Below, one piece after another: positions 1 through 5,653 of a stretch of 6,454 nucleotides of DNA. The stretch spans positions 1 through 6,454 of the forward strand of contig JALOSP010000082.1 of NCBI GenBank assembly GCA_025458365.1, read 5' to 3'. Position 1 is the stretch's first letter; every line of letters starts with the position of its first letter. A program made the translations under genes and the position numbers. The notes under the pieces were generated by a model. That model did not search any database and had not been told where the DNA came from. It saw nothing but the letters and a program-made list of their open reading frames with translations. The stretch comes from Hyphomonadaceae bacterium. GTDB taxonomy: Bacteria > Pseudomonadota > Alphaproteobacteria > Caulobacterales > Aquidulcibacteraceae.

Positions 1-1
1 C

Positions 2-229
2 GTGTCGAAAGCCTATGCGGAACTGGCAGATGATGGCGTTGTTGAACGCAGAAGGGGGCTGGGAATGTTTGTAATTGTAGGCGCGCGCGCCAATCTGATG
101 GCCAGCGAGAAGGCGCAATTCCTGCGCGATGAGTGGCCGGTGATCCTGCAACGGATCGAACGTCTGGGCCTGACCGCCGCAGACTTGCTGAAGCCGTCGC
201 AACCGAACCGGACCGGCGGTGCAGCATGA
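2..229 (+). CDS. GntR-family regulator, YtrA type (5' end outside window)
   Basis: This is the C-terminal 75 residues of a small GntR-family repressor; the start lies upstream of the window. The first visible residues (VSKAYAELADDGVVERRRGLGMF, read across the GTG at 2-4) match the recognition helix and wing of a GntR winged helix-turn-helix, whose usual form is NTVSRAY.EL...G.VE.RRG.G.FV. That GTG is therefore an internal valine codon and not a start. After the wing there is only a short helical tail of about 45 residues, typical of the YtrA subfamily, which lacks the large ligand-binding domain of FadR or HutC types. About 50-60 residues are probably missing. YtrA regulators usually repress the ABC exporter operon they belong to, and here the stop codon overlaps the ATPase start (ATGA, 226-229), which fits autoregulation of the downstream transporter. 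The operator would lie upstream of the window. The inducer is unknown. Confidence 0.88.
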   Translation: MSKAYAELADDGVVERRRGLGMFVIVGARANLMASEKAQFLRDEWPVILQRIERLGLTAADLLKPSQPNRTGGAA

Positions 230-1113
230 CCGGGCAGGACATCACCACCCCGCTGGTCACGGCCCGTGCCCTGGCCAAGCGCTATGGCACCAAGCAGGCG
301 CTGTACCCAACGGACCTCACCATCCCGCAAGGCCGGGTGGTCGGCGTGATCGGTGCCAATGGCGCGGGCAAGAGCACGCTGTTGAACTGCCTGCTTGGGC
401 TTCTGCCTTATGACGGTGAACTCACCGTCTGTGGCCGCACGCCGCTGTCACAGCGCGCATCGATGATGGAAGACGTGTGCTTCATTGCCGATGTGGCGAC
501 CCTGCCCCGTTGGGCCAGGGTTGGCGAACTGGTGGACTGGGTCGAGGGCATGCACCCGAAGTTCGACCGCAAGGCTGCCATCGAGCGTCTGGGCCGCACC
601 AATGTGAAGCTGAACGACCGGGTCAAGGCCCTGTCGAAAGGCATGACCGTGCAGGCCCATCTGGCGATTGCCCTGTCGATCAACGCCCGCCTGCTGGTGC
701 TCGACGAGCCGACGCTGGGCCTGGACATCATCAACCGCCGGAAATTCTACGATGCGGTGATCTCGGAATTCTTTGACGAAAGCCGGACCATCATCATCAC
801 CACACACCAGGTGGAAGAAGTCGAGGCGATCCTGACCCACACCATCTTCATCCGCGATGGCCGGGTGACGCTGGATGCGGCGATGGAAGATATCGGCGAA
901 CGCTTCCGGGCCGTCGATGTGGCCGACGATCAGGCGGCAGCACTGGCCGTGCTGAAGCCGATCTATGCCCGCACTGTGCTGGGCAAGACCACAGCCGTGC
1001 TCGACAATGCCTCTGCCGATCAGCTGGCCCAGTTCGGGGCCAGCCGCCGGGTCAGCCTGTCAGACCTGTTCGTGGCGCTGGCCGATGCCGGACCGCAAGG
1101 AACAGTGCGATGA
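226..1113 (+). CDS. ABC transporter ATP-binding protein, YtrB-like exporter type
   Basis: This 295-residue cytoplasmic ATPase should energise the ABC-2 permease at 1271. Walker A is GANGAGKST (residues 43-51), the signature region is LSKGM (136-140), Walker B with catalytic Glu is LLVLDEP (156-162), the D-loop is GLD (165-167) and the switch His is H194 in ITTHQ. The signature is LSKGM rather than LSGGQ, and the Q-loop position reads CFIADV (85-90) with no Gln. Residues 225-295 form a C-terminal extension after the nucleotide-binding domain, common in exporter ATPases of this type. The ATG at 226 is chosen because it overlaps the regulator stop and gives a normal N-terminus; an in-frame GTG at 133 would add 31 non-homologous residues lying inside the regulator gene. 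No strong Shine-Dalgarno is visible, so translational coupling is likely. The substrate cannot be read from sequence; relatives act in peptide-antibiotic or envelope-stress responses. Confidence 0.93.
   Translation: MTGQDITTPLVTARALAKRYGTKQALYPTDLTIPQGRVVGVIGANGAGKSTLLNCLLGLLPYDGELTVCGRTPLSQRASMMEDVCFIADVATLPRWARVGELVDWVEGMHPKFDRKAAIERLGRTNVKLNDRVKALSKGMTVQAHLAIALSINARLLVLDEPTLGLDIINRRKFYDAVISEFFDESRTIIITTHQVEEVEAILTHTIFIRDGRVTLDAAMEDIGERFRAVDVADDQAAALAVLKPIYARTVLGKTTAVLDNASADQLAQFGASRRVSLSDLFVALADAGPQGTVR
1097..1101 (+). promoter_or_regulatory. Ribosome binding site for the 54-codon small ORF
   Basis: AAGGA lies 8 nt before the ATG at 1110, inside the last codons of the ATPase gene. Its spacing is the same as that of the permease site (1258-1262), which supports the small ORF being translated. 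Confidence 0.5.
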
Positions 1114-1274
1114 TGGTGGCCCTTTTGCTTGCCCAGGCGGCAACCCGTCAGGCGGTCATGCCGCTCGACCGGGTACCCATGGCATCGCGCCGCCCGCCAC
1201 ACCCACAGCTGGCCGTCGTGCGCAATCCGCGCCCGGCCACCCTTGAGACCTCCAACCGGGAGACTGCATCATGA
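1110..1274 (+). CDS. Small ORF (54 aa) between ABC ATPase and permease, function unknown
   Basis: I do not recognise this protein. The ORF opens with ATGATG inside the ATPase stop (ATGA, 1110-1113) and closes with TGA inside the permease start (ATGA, 1271-1274), so it exactly bridges the 157-nt gap between the two transporter genes. It has an AAGGA ribosome site 8 nt upstream. By hand count 41 of 54 sense codons end in G or C, a bias like that of the flanking genes. The protein begins MMVALLLAQAATRQAVMPLD, a short hydrophobic N-terminus, followed by an Arg/Pro-rich basic stretch (RRPPHP at 27-32) and a polar tail ending NRETAS. The hydrophobic part (residues 2-11) is short for a full membrane helix. 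It could be a small transporter subunit, a coupling peptide that carries ribosomes to the permease start, or a fortuitous frame. Seen directly: overlaps, ribosome site and codon bias. Inferred: that it is a real gene. Confidence 0.55.
   Translation: MMVALLLAQAATRQAVMPLDRVPMASRRPPHPQLAVVRNPRPATLETSNRETAS
1258..1262 (+). promoter_or_regulatory. Ribosome binding site for ABC permease
   Basis: GGGAG sits 8 nt before the ATG at 1271 and fixes that start. It lies within the small ORF, so translation of that ORF could modulate access to the site. Confidence 0.55.
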
Positions 1275-2284
1275 GCAGCTTCATCACGCAAATCCGTCGC
1301 GACCTGGCCGACCATCGTGGCACGGTGTTCTGGACGCCCATGATCATCGCCATGGTGATGGCGGCGCTTGTCATCGTTGCAGCCATTGTCGGTCGCCTCG
1401 ATCTGGGCATGTTCAGCAAGGAAATCTACCTCAACCAGACCGGGACGATGTCCGTCAACGGCATCGACAATCTGCGTGTCGTGCTGGGCGAGGGCAACAG
1501 GTTGCTGTTCGACGACGGCACCGGAGCAAAGCCCTTCCACGCCTATCTCGATGCCGAAAAGCGCTCCCAGATGGAAACGGTCTATGCACTGGTCACCGGC
1601 CTTCTTGCCGTGCCGATTGCGCTGCTGGCCATGATCACCTTGCCGTTTGCCATGTCTTCGACATTGTATGAGGAACGCAAGGACCGGTCGATCCTGTTCT
1701 GGAAATCGATGCCGGTGTCCGACCTGACGGCGGTCGGCTCGCGCATGATCTCGCTGCCATTGGGTACACTGTTCTGGGCCTTTGTGGCCGGGTTCACGCT
1801 GCATGTCCTTCTGTTCCTGGTCGGATTGACCATCGTTGTCGGCAATGGCTTCCTGCCGGGTCTGTCACTGGGCATGATTGGCGCTCTCGGCCAGGTCTGG
1901 CTGGTGATCGGGCTTGCCGCGCTGATCTATCTGTTGTGGGCGCTGCCGGTCTATGCCTGGTTCCTGCTGGTTTCGGCTGCGGCTCCCAAGGCACCGTTCA
2001 TCATCGCGGTTGCACCTTTTGTGCTGATCCCGTTGTTCGGGGTGCTGATCGATCTGCCATCCGGCATCATGTCCGATCCGCTGTACCGGTTGATCGGCGC
2101 CTATGTCGTGGCACCGTTGGACCGGATGGACGATGTGCTTGACCAAGGTGTCATGGAAGAGCTGACCGCTTTGCTTGGCGCGCTGGCTCAATCCTTCGCC
2201 GACTGGCAGCTCTGGGCAGGTGTCGCAGTTGCAGCTGCCCTGGTGTTCGCGGCCTCCGAAGTCCGTCGCCGCCGGACCCTGTGA
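1271..2284 (+). CDS. ABC-2 type transporter permease
   Basis: This 337-residue inner-membrane protein should form the transmembrane part of the exporter with the ATPase encoded at 226. Hydrophobic segments are seen at about residues 20-41, 104-128, 165-190, 205-235 (one long or two helices), 240-260 and 313-328. A polar loop of about 60 residues (42-103) follows the first helix and is probably periplasmic. The motif LYEERKDRSILFWKSMPVSD (132-151) is the cytosolic coupling segment typical of ABC-2 permeases (E(R/K)..RS..F...MPVS). The C-terminus is the basic tail RRRRTL. The ATG at 1271 has GGGAG 8 nt upstream and overlaps the end of the small ORF. The gene is the last of its operon, ending just before a strong terminator. 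No second permease is seen, so the transporter would have two copies of this subunit. The substrate is unknown. Confidence 0.9.
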   Translation: MSSFITQIRRDLADHRGTVFWTPMIIAMVMAALVIVAAIVGRLDLGMFSKEIYLNQTGTMSVNGIDNLRVVLGEGNRLLFDDGTGAKPFHAYLDAEKRSQMETVYALVTGLLAVPIALLAMITLPFAMSSTLYEERKDRSILFWKSMPVSDLTAVGSRMISLPLGTLFWAFVAGFTLHVLLFLVGLTIVVGNGFLPGLSLGMIGALGQVWLVIGLAALIYLLWALPVYAWFLLVSAAAPKAPFIIAVAPFVLIPLFGVLIDLPSGIMSDPLYRLIGAYVVAPLDRMDDVLDQGVMEELTALLGALAQSFADWQLWAGVAVAAALVFAASEVRRRRTL

Positions 2285-2364
2285 CCGGCTTGACCGGATC
2301 CCGTATCTCACTCGAAGCGCGGCAGCCTCTGCCGCGTTTTTCTGTTCTCCCGGTGTGCCTCAAT
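2285..2364. other. Convergent intergenic region
   Basis: These 80 bases separate the stop of the permease from the stop of the convergent zinc-ribbon gene. Apart from the terminator hairpin I see no other element here. Confidence 0.7.
2315..2341 (+). terminator. Intrinsic terminator of the ABC exporter operon
   Basis: An 8-bp perfect GC-rich stem (2318-2325 CGCGGCAG pairing with 2329-2336 CTGCCGCG) closes a 3-nt CCT loop and is followed by TTTTT (2337-2341). A2315-A2316-G2317 can extend the stem by pairing with the first T residues. It lies about 30 nt after the permease stop. Read on the other strand, the hairpin is followed by CTTCGAG, not a T run, so it should terminate the + strand operon well and the convergent - strand gene poorly at best. 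Confidence 0.88.
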
Positions 2365-3288
2365 TTATCGGGCTGCAGTGCCGCCGCCTTCAACCTTGGC
2401 CTTCAGATCGGCATCCGGATGGCCGCTTGATGCGCCTAGCAAACTGTCGGCGTCTGCCGGAGGTTCCGGGGCCGGGCGCGGGGCAAGCCTTGGTGGTTCG
2501 CCAAACGCGATCACGGCTTCCAGATTGCCGCGTGGCGGGTTGCGACGCACCGTGGTGAACCGGTGGGCCGCGCCGGGCGCAAGCTCGCTCACGCCGGGAT
2601 CGACCATCCAGTTGCCGACTTCCTTGCCCGTCTCATCGACCAGCGCGACCCGCAGCCAGGCCACAGGCTCTGGTGTGCGGGACACTGATTGCAGGACCCC
2701 GGCCACAATGATCCGGGGACCGGTCGCATCCACGCCCGATGCGACTTGCACGCCGCTGATGTCGATCCCGTAAAGGTTGGCAGGCATGCCGATCAGGCTG
2801 AAGGCCGTGGCCGTTTCGGGCCATGCCCGCACGATGTCAGTGCGATGCTGGACCGCCAGCGCAACCCCGCCAGCTGCGATCCCCAAAATGACGGCCCAGG
2901 ACGCGCCCGCAGCCAGCCGCAAGGTGCCCTTGATCTTGCCATGCGACTTCTGACGCAGTGCGGCATGGGCTGCCACCGGCTGCGGTGTTCCGGCAGCACC
3001 AGGAAGCTTGAAGGGCAGTTTGAACGGCAACTTGAAGGCGGGCAGCCTGATGCCCTTCACAGCGTGTGTGGCAGCGCCTGACTGCGCCCGGCCTGTCGAG
3101 GCGGTCGCGGGCATGTCGGTACGACTGGATAGCCCGCTTGCGACAGGCTCCGACGCAAGTGCATCCGCATCCTGCATCTGCAGCCACTGGTGCCCGCAAG
3201 CAGCACATTTCACCTTGCGCCCCCGTTCCGGGATCGCGCTTTCGGCCACCTTGTAGCGGGCCGAGCAGGCGGGACAGGTGATGATCAT
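2365..3288 (-). CDS. MJ0042-type zinc-ribbon, single-pass membrane protein with DUF3426 domain
   Basis: This 307-residue protein starts with an MJ0042-family zinc ribbon: CPAC (C5, C8) and CAAC (C28, C31) flank an IPERGRKVKC segment, the classic N-terminus MI(I/L)TCPAC..RY. A Ser/Thr/Ala-rich linker (about 40-84) leads to a triple FKLP repeat (85-96), then a basic stretch and one membrane helix (about 127-147). The part after the helix (about 175-264) looks like DUF3426: ISGVQ...IIVAGVLQSVS, then LRVALVDETGKEVGNW, then ELAPGAAHRF. Such domains are predicted as an Ig-like fold in the periplasm. The tail (265-307) is Pro/Ala-rich and disordered. The start is fixed by the zinc-ribbon motif; no clear ribosome site precedes it. 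It is transcribed away from ftsE and converges on the exporter operon. The function of this family is not established; the topology suggests a cytosolic Zn-binding or nucleic-acid sensing end linked to a periplasmic end. Confidence 0.88.
   Translation of the reverse strand: MIITCPACSARYKVAESAIPERGRKVKCAACGHQWLQMQDADALASEPVASGLSSRTDMPATASTGRAQSGAATHAVKGIRLPAFKLPFKLPFKLPGAAGTPQPVAAHAALRQKSHGKIKGTLRLAAGASWAVILGIAAGGVALAVQHRTDIVRAWPETATAFSLIGMPANLYGIDISGVQVASGVDATGPRIIVAGVLQSVSRTPEPVAWLRVALVDETGKEVGNWMVDPGVSELAPGAAHRFTTVRRNPPRGNLEAVIAFGEPPRLAPRPAPEPPADADSLLGASSGHPDADLKAKVEGGGTAAR
3001..3036 (-). repeat. Three tandem 12-nt repeats encoding FKLP x3
   Basis: Inside the zinc-ribbon gene, residues 85-96 are three perfect copies of FKLP. 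The DNA copies differ only at synonymous positions: TTCAAGTTGCCG, TTCAAACTGCCC and TTCAAGCTTCCT. A further LPA precedes them, so the segment looks like a short basic, Pro-punctuated hydrophobic stretch in the cytosolic linker. Confidence 0.85.
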
Positions 3289-3380
3289 TGCGGTCGGACT
3301 GGTATCACAGAGGGATCGGGGGTTCCCAAGCAGCGGGTATCCTTGCTACCCAAAAGCTTATTCGCCCCTGGAGTCCATGG
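3289..3380. promoter_or_regulatory. Divergent regulatory region between zinc-ribbon gene and ftsE
   Basis: These 92 bases separate two diverging genes, so promoters for both should be here. For the - strand gene, TTGGGA (reverse of 3324-3329) and GATACC or TGATAC (reverse of 3301-3307) are 16-17 nt apart, a weak sigma-70-like pair that would place the transcript start only a few nt before the ATG. For ftsE no convincing pair is visible; an A/T-rich patch (3352-3362) is the only soft spot. A 17-bp dyad, GGGTA-N7-TACCC (3335-3351), lies near the ftsE side and could be an operator or a small hairpin in the ftsE leader. All of this is judged by eye. Confidence 0.4.
3370..3373 (+). promoter_or_regulatory. 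Ribosome binding site deciding the ftsE start
   Basis: GGAG lies 7 nt before the ATG at 3381. It favours this start over an in-frame TTG at 3288, which would place the N-terminus in the divergent promoter region. Confidence 0.6.
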
Positions 3381-4115
3381 ATGAACGCCCGCATCACACA
3401 GGAATCTGGCACACCGGACTCTGGCAAACAGGACGCTGGCCAGAATGATGCCATCGTCCAGTTTCAAAGGACCGGGTTCCGCTACGGGCCGGAAAACGAG
3501 GCCCTGCGCGAGATCAATCTCGACCTCCAGCGCGGTGGCTTCTACTTTCTGACCGGTCCCTCCGGTGCTGGCAAATCAACCCTGCTGAAGCTGATGTACC
3601 TCGCCCTGCGCCCCACCCGTGGGAAGGTGCGGTTGTTCGGAACCGATATCGGCACTGCCCCACGCGAGGCCTTGCCCCATTTGCGACGCAAGATCGGGGT
3701 GGTGTTCCAGGACTTCCGCCTGCTGCCCCACCTGACGGTGGCCGAGAATGTGGCCTTGCCCTTCAGGGTGAAGGATGAATCGTCTGAGAACTATCAGGAT
3801 GATGTGGCCGAGCTGCTGCATTGGGTCGGGCTGGGCAGCCGTTTGCACGCCCTGCCCAACACGCTGTCTGGCGGTGAGCAGCAACGGGTCGCGATTGCGC
3901 GCGCTGTGGTGTGCAAGCCGTCGTTGCTGATCGCAGACGAGCCGACGGGCAATGTCGATCCTGCGATGGGCGCCAAGCTCATGCGATTGTTCGTCGAATT
4001 GCATCGCTATGGCACCACGGTGGTGATCGCCACGCACGATCTGGAACTGGTGCGCCGCTCTGGCGCTCCCGTGATCCGGATCGAAGCGGGTCAGGTTGTG
4101 GGGGAGATGGCCTGA
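3381..4115 (+). CDS. ftsE: Cell division ATP-binding protein FtsE
   Basis: FtsE is the cytoplasmic ATPase of the FtsEX complex, which at the septum uses ATP hydrolysis to switch on peptidoglycan hydrolases through periplasmic partners. In this 244-residue protein Walker A is GPSGAGKST (59-67), the Q-loop is VVFQDFRLL (Q110) with the DFRLL sequence typical of FtsE, the signature is LSGGEQQR (163-170 region), Walker B is LLIADEPTGN (182-191) and the switch His is H219 in ATHD. Homology starts near residue 25 (IVQFQRTGFRYG), so about 24 residues form an unusual polar N-terminal extension made of degenerate 5-residue repeats. No ATG, GTG or TTG lies in frame between 3384 and the start of the conserved domain, so the extension cannot be removed by moving the start to a usual codon. 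The stop overlaps the ftsX start by 1 nt (TGATG), so the two subunits are probably made in balance. Confidence 0.95.
   Translation: MNARITQESGTPDSGKQDAGQNDAIVQFQRTGFRYGPENEALREINLDLQRGGFYFLTGPSGAGKSTLLKLMYLALRPTRGKVRLFGTDIGTAPREALPHLRRKIGVVFQDFRLLPHLTVAENVALPFRVKDESSENYQDDVAELLHWVGLGSRLHALPNTLSGGEQQRVAIARAVVCKPSLLIADEPTGNVDPAMGAKLMRLFVELHRYGTTVVIATHDLELVRRSGAPVIRIEAGQVVGEMA
3402..3446 (+). repeat. Degenerate 15-nt repeat x3 in the ftsE N-terminal extension
   Basis: Three units (3402-3416, 3417-3431, 3432-3446) encode ESGTP, DSGKQ and DAGQN, followed by a partial DA. Units 1 and 2 share 12 of 15 bases and units 2 and 3 share 10 of 15 by hand count. This suggests an old tandem duplication that produced the acidic/polar extension ahead of the FtsE ATPase core. 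Confidence 0.55.
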
Positions 4116-5023
4116 TGGAGGCGCTCATGATCCGCGTGCGGCGCTGGCTGGGGATCGGCGAAGCTGCCATCTTGCCCACCGATACAAGGCAGGTCCGCCC
4201 CTTGGGGATCCAGATGGCAATCATGTGCGCCTTGGGCTGTCTGGCCGCTCTGGCCTCGATTGCCGGCTTCCGTGCCGCATCGACATGGACGGCCGATCTG
4301 AAGAGCGCGATTACCGTGATGGTCGAACAGCCGCGTGACGAACAAGCGCTGGCCCGGGCAACAGACATCGTCCGCGCAGTCGAGGGGGTCAATGCGGCCG
4401 CCCCGATGTCACGCGAGAAGGCCAAGTCCCTGTTGCGCAATTATGGCGCCAATGTCGGCCCGCTGATCGATGAGCTACCCCTGCCGCGCCTGATCGAAGT
4501 GGGGCTGGCGAGCACAGAACCCGGCGTGCGCACCCGGATCGAGGAAGCGCTTGACCGGGGCGGGTTCACGGCGACGGTCGATGACCATTCCCGCTATGCA
4601 GGCGAGATTTTGCGCACCAGTACCGCTTTGCGCGCGGTGGCTCTGTCAGCGCTGTTCTTTCTGGTGATTGCAGCGCTGGCCTCGATCGCCTTTGCTGCGC
4701 GTGCTGCGCTGCAGACCCGGCGCGATGCAGTGGAGATCATGCACCTGGTGGGTGCCGAAGATGCCTTTGTCGCCGACGAGGTGCAGGCCCGGTTCATGCG
4801 GCTTGGCTTTGTCGCCGGGGTTGTGGGAGCCATCGGGGCGGGGGTGCTGGGGTATGGTGTGGCCTGGCTGATGTCGCTGGGCGCGACCGATCTGACACGT
4901 GGTGCGCCACTGGTGATGGCCGGTGACATCTGGGTGCTAATCCTGGCGCCGTTCGTGACTGCGATTGCCAGCGCCATCGCCGCGCGGCTGGCAGCGCGGG
5001 AAACTCTCAAGGAGCTGGTGTGA
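4115..5023 (+). CDS. ftsX: Cell division protein FtsX, permease-like subunit
   Basis: FtsX is the inner-membrane partner of FtsE; it carries no known substrate but passes conformational changes to periplasmic activators of cell-wall hydrolases. The 302-residue protein has the expected four helices: about 32-54, 172-198, 229-255 and 271-293, with both ends in the cytosol. Residues 55-170 form the periplasmic domain between helices 1 and 2, of usual size. Residues 205-213 (AVEIMHLVG, then A) are the conserved EIM.LVGA segment of FtsX that contacts FtsE. The start at 4115 overlaps the ftsE stop and has GGGGAG 8 nt upstream; a second ATG at 4127 (MIRVRR) preceded by GGAG is also possible and would remove 4 residues. 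A longer frame from 3911 lies inside ftsE and is not a real start. The stop overlaps the next gene's GTG. Confidence 0.93.
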   Translation: MEALMIRVRRWLGIGEAAILPTDTRQVRPLGIQMAIMCALGCLAALASIAGFRAASTWTADLKSAITVMVEQPRDEQALARATDIVRAVEGVNAAAPMSREKAKSLLRNYGANVGPLIDELPLPRLIEVGLASTEPGVRTRIEEALDRGGFTATVDDHSRYAGEILRTSTALRAVALSALFFLVIAALASIAFAARAALQTRRDAVEIMHLVGAEDAFVADEVQARFMRLGFVAGVVGAIGAGVLGYGVAWLMSLGATDLTRGAPLVMAGDIWVLILAPFVTAIASAIAARLAARETLKELV

Positions 5024-5646
5024 CCGCATCAGGCTTTGCCACCTGGATCAGCCGCACGATCCTGCTGGTTTCGATGGCCGCAGTGATCCTGGTTCTGGCC
5101 GATTTCCTGCGCTTTGCCGACCGCGCGGTGGCCAGCGGGCCGGTGGCGCCTGTCGCTTACGCCGATGCGGTCGTGGCTTTCACCGGGCGGTCCAACACGC
5201 GATTGCGCACAGCCGTAGCCCTTCTGGAGCAGCAGCGGGCGCCGAGGCTGCTGATTTCCGGCGTGGACCCCAGGGCGCGTGAAAGCGACGTGCGCAATAT
5301 CGCCGGTGGGAGCAACGCGGTCTGGACCTGTTGCATCACGTTGGGACGCCAGGCCCGCGATACGGTCGGCAATGCGCGTGAGCTGCGCGACTGGGTTGGA
5401 CGCTCCGGTGTGCGCTCGGTGATTCTGGTCACCGAGAACTTCCATATGGAACGCGCGGTGCTGGAGGTGCGCGCCGCGCTGCCCGACCTTGTCGTGACAC
5501 CATGGCCAGTGTCGCAGCAACCCTTTACAGAGGCCGACTGGTGGAACCGTCCTGCCGCGATGCGGGCTCTGGCCCAGGAATATGCCGCCTTGAGCATCGC
5601 CCGTTTGCGACTGTTCTTCAGGATCGATCTGAAAGAAGGAGTGTGA
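5020..5646 (+). CDS. DUF218 (ElyC/YdcF-like) membrane protein
   Basis: This 208-residue protein has one N-terminal membrane helix (about 12-34) followed by a DUF218 domain (about 47-190) likely in the periplasm. Family motifs visible are AFTGRSNTRLRTAVAL (53-68), LLISGVDP (77-84), QARDTVGNA (111-119) and ILVTENFHMERAVLE (135-149), matching the usual glycine-rich loop, SG, eNT..NA and vT...H..RA blocks. A Cys pair (C104-C105, WTCCITLG) precedes the DTVGNA motif. ElyC and SanA in this family affect envelope polymer assembly and barrier function in enterobacteria; the reaction here is unknown. The GTG start overlaps the ftsX stop (GTGA, 5020-5023) and has a strong AAGGAG (5009-5014) 5 nt upstream. 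The position between ftsX and plsC supports an envelope role. Confidence 0.85.
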   Translation: MTASGFATWISRTILLVSMAAVILVLADFLRFADRAVASGPVAPVAYADAVVAFTGRSNTRLRTAVALLEQQRAPRLLISGVDPRARESDVRNIAGGSNAVWTCCITLGRQARDTVGNARELRDWVGRSGVRSVILVTENFHMERAVLEVRAALPDLVVTPWPVSQQPFTEADWWNRPAAMRALAQEYAALSIARLRLFFRIDLKEGV

Positions 5647-5653
5647 GGTCTCG

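Noticed and set aside
133..225. GTG at 133 as an upstream start of the ABC ATPase
   Set aside because: It lies inside the regulator gene and adds 31 residues unlike any ABC ATPase N-terminus; the ATG at 226 overlaps the regulator stop.
1129..1671. 180-codon + strand frame overlapping the small ORF and the permease
   Set aside because: It reads as an Arg/His/Cys-rich shadow of the permease frame and has no supported start; the 54-codon frame fits the overlaps and codon bias better.
1148..1804. 218-codon open frame on the - strand, antisense to the permease
   Set aside because: Composition is typical of a shadow frame, and the + strand frame has clear membrane helices and an ABC-2 motif.
2285..2302. 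Repeated ACCGG units (ACCGGCTTGACCGG) after the permease stop
   Set aside because: Two 5-bp copies are too short and too GC-rich to be distinguished from chance.
3288..3380. TTG at 3288 as the ftsE start
   Set aside because: It overlaps the start codon of the divergent gene and leaves no room for a promoter; the ATG at 3381 has a good ribosome site.
3911..4114. Upstream in-frame extension of ftsX starting at 3911
   Set aside because: The added 68 residues are an out-of-frame reading of ftsE with no membrane or FtsX character.
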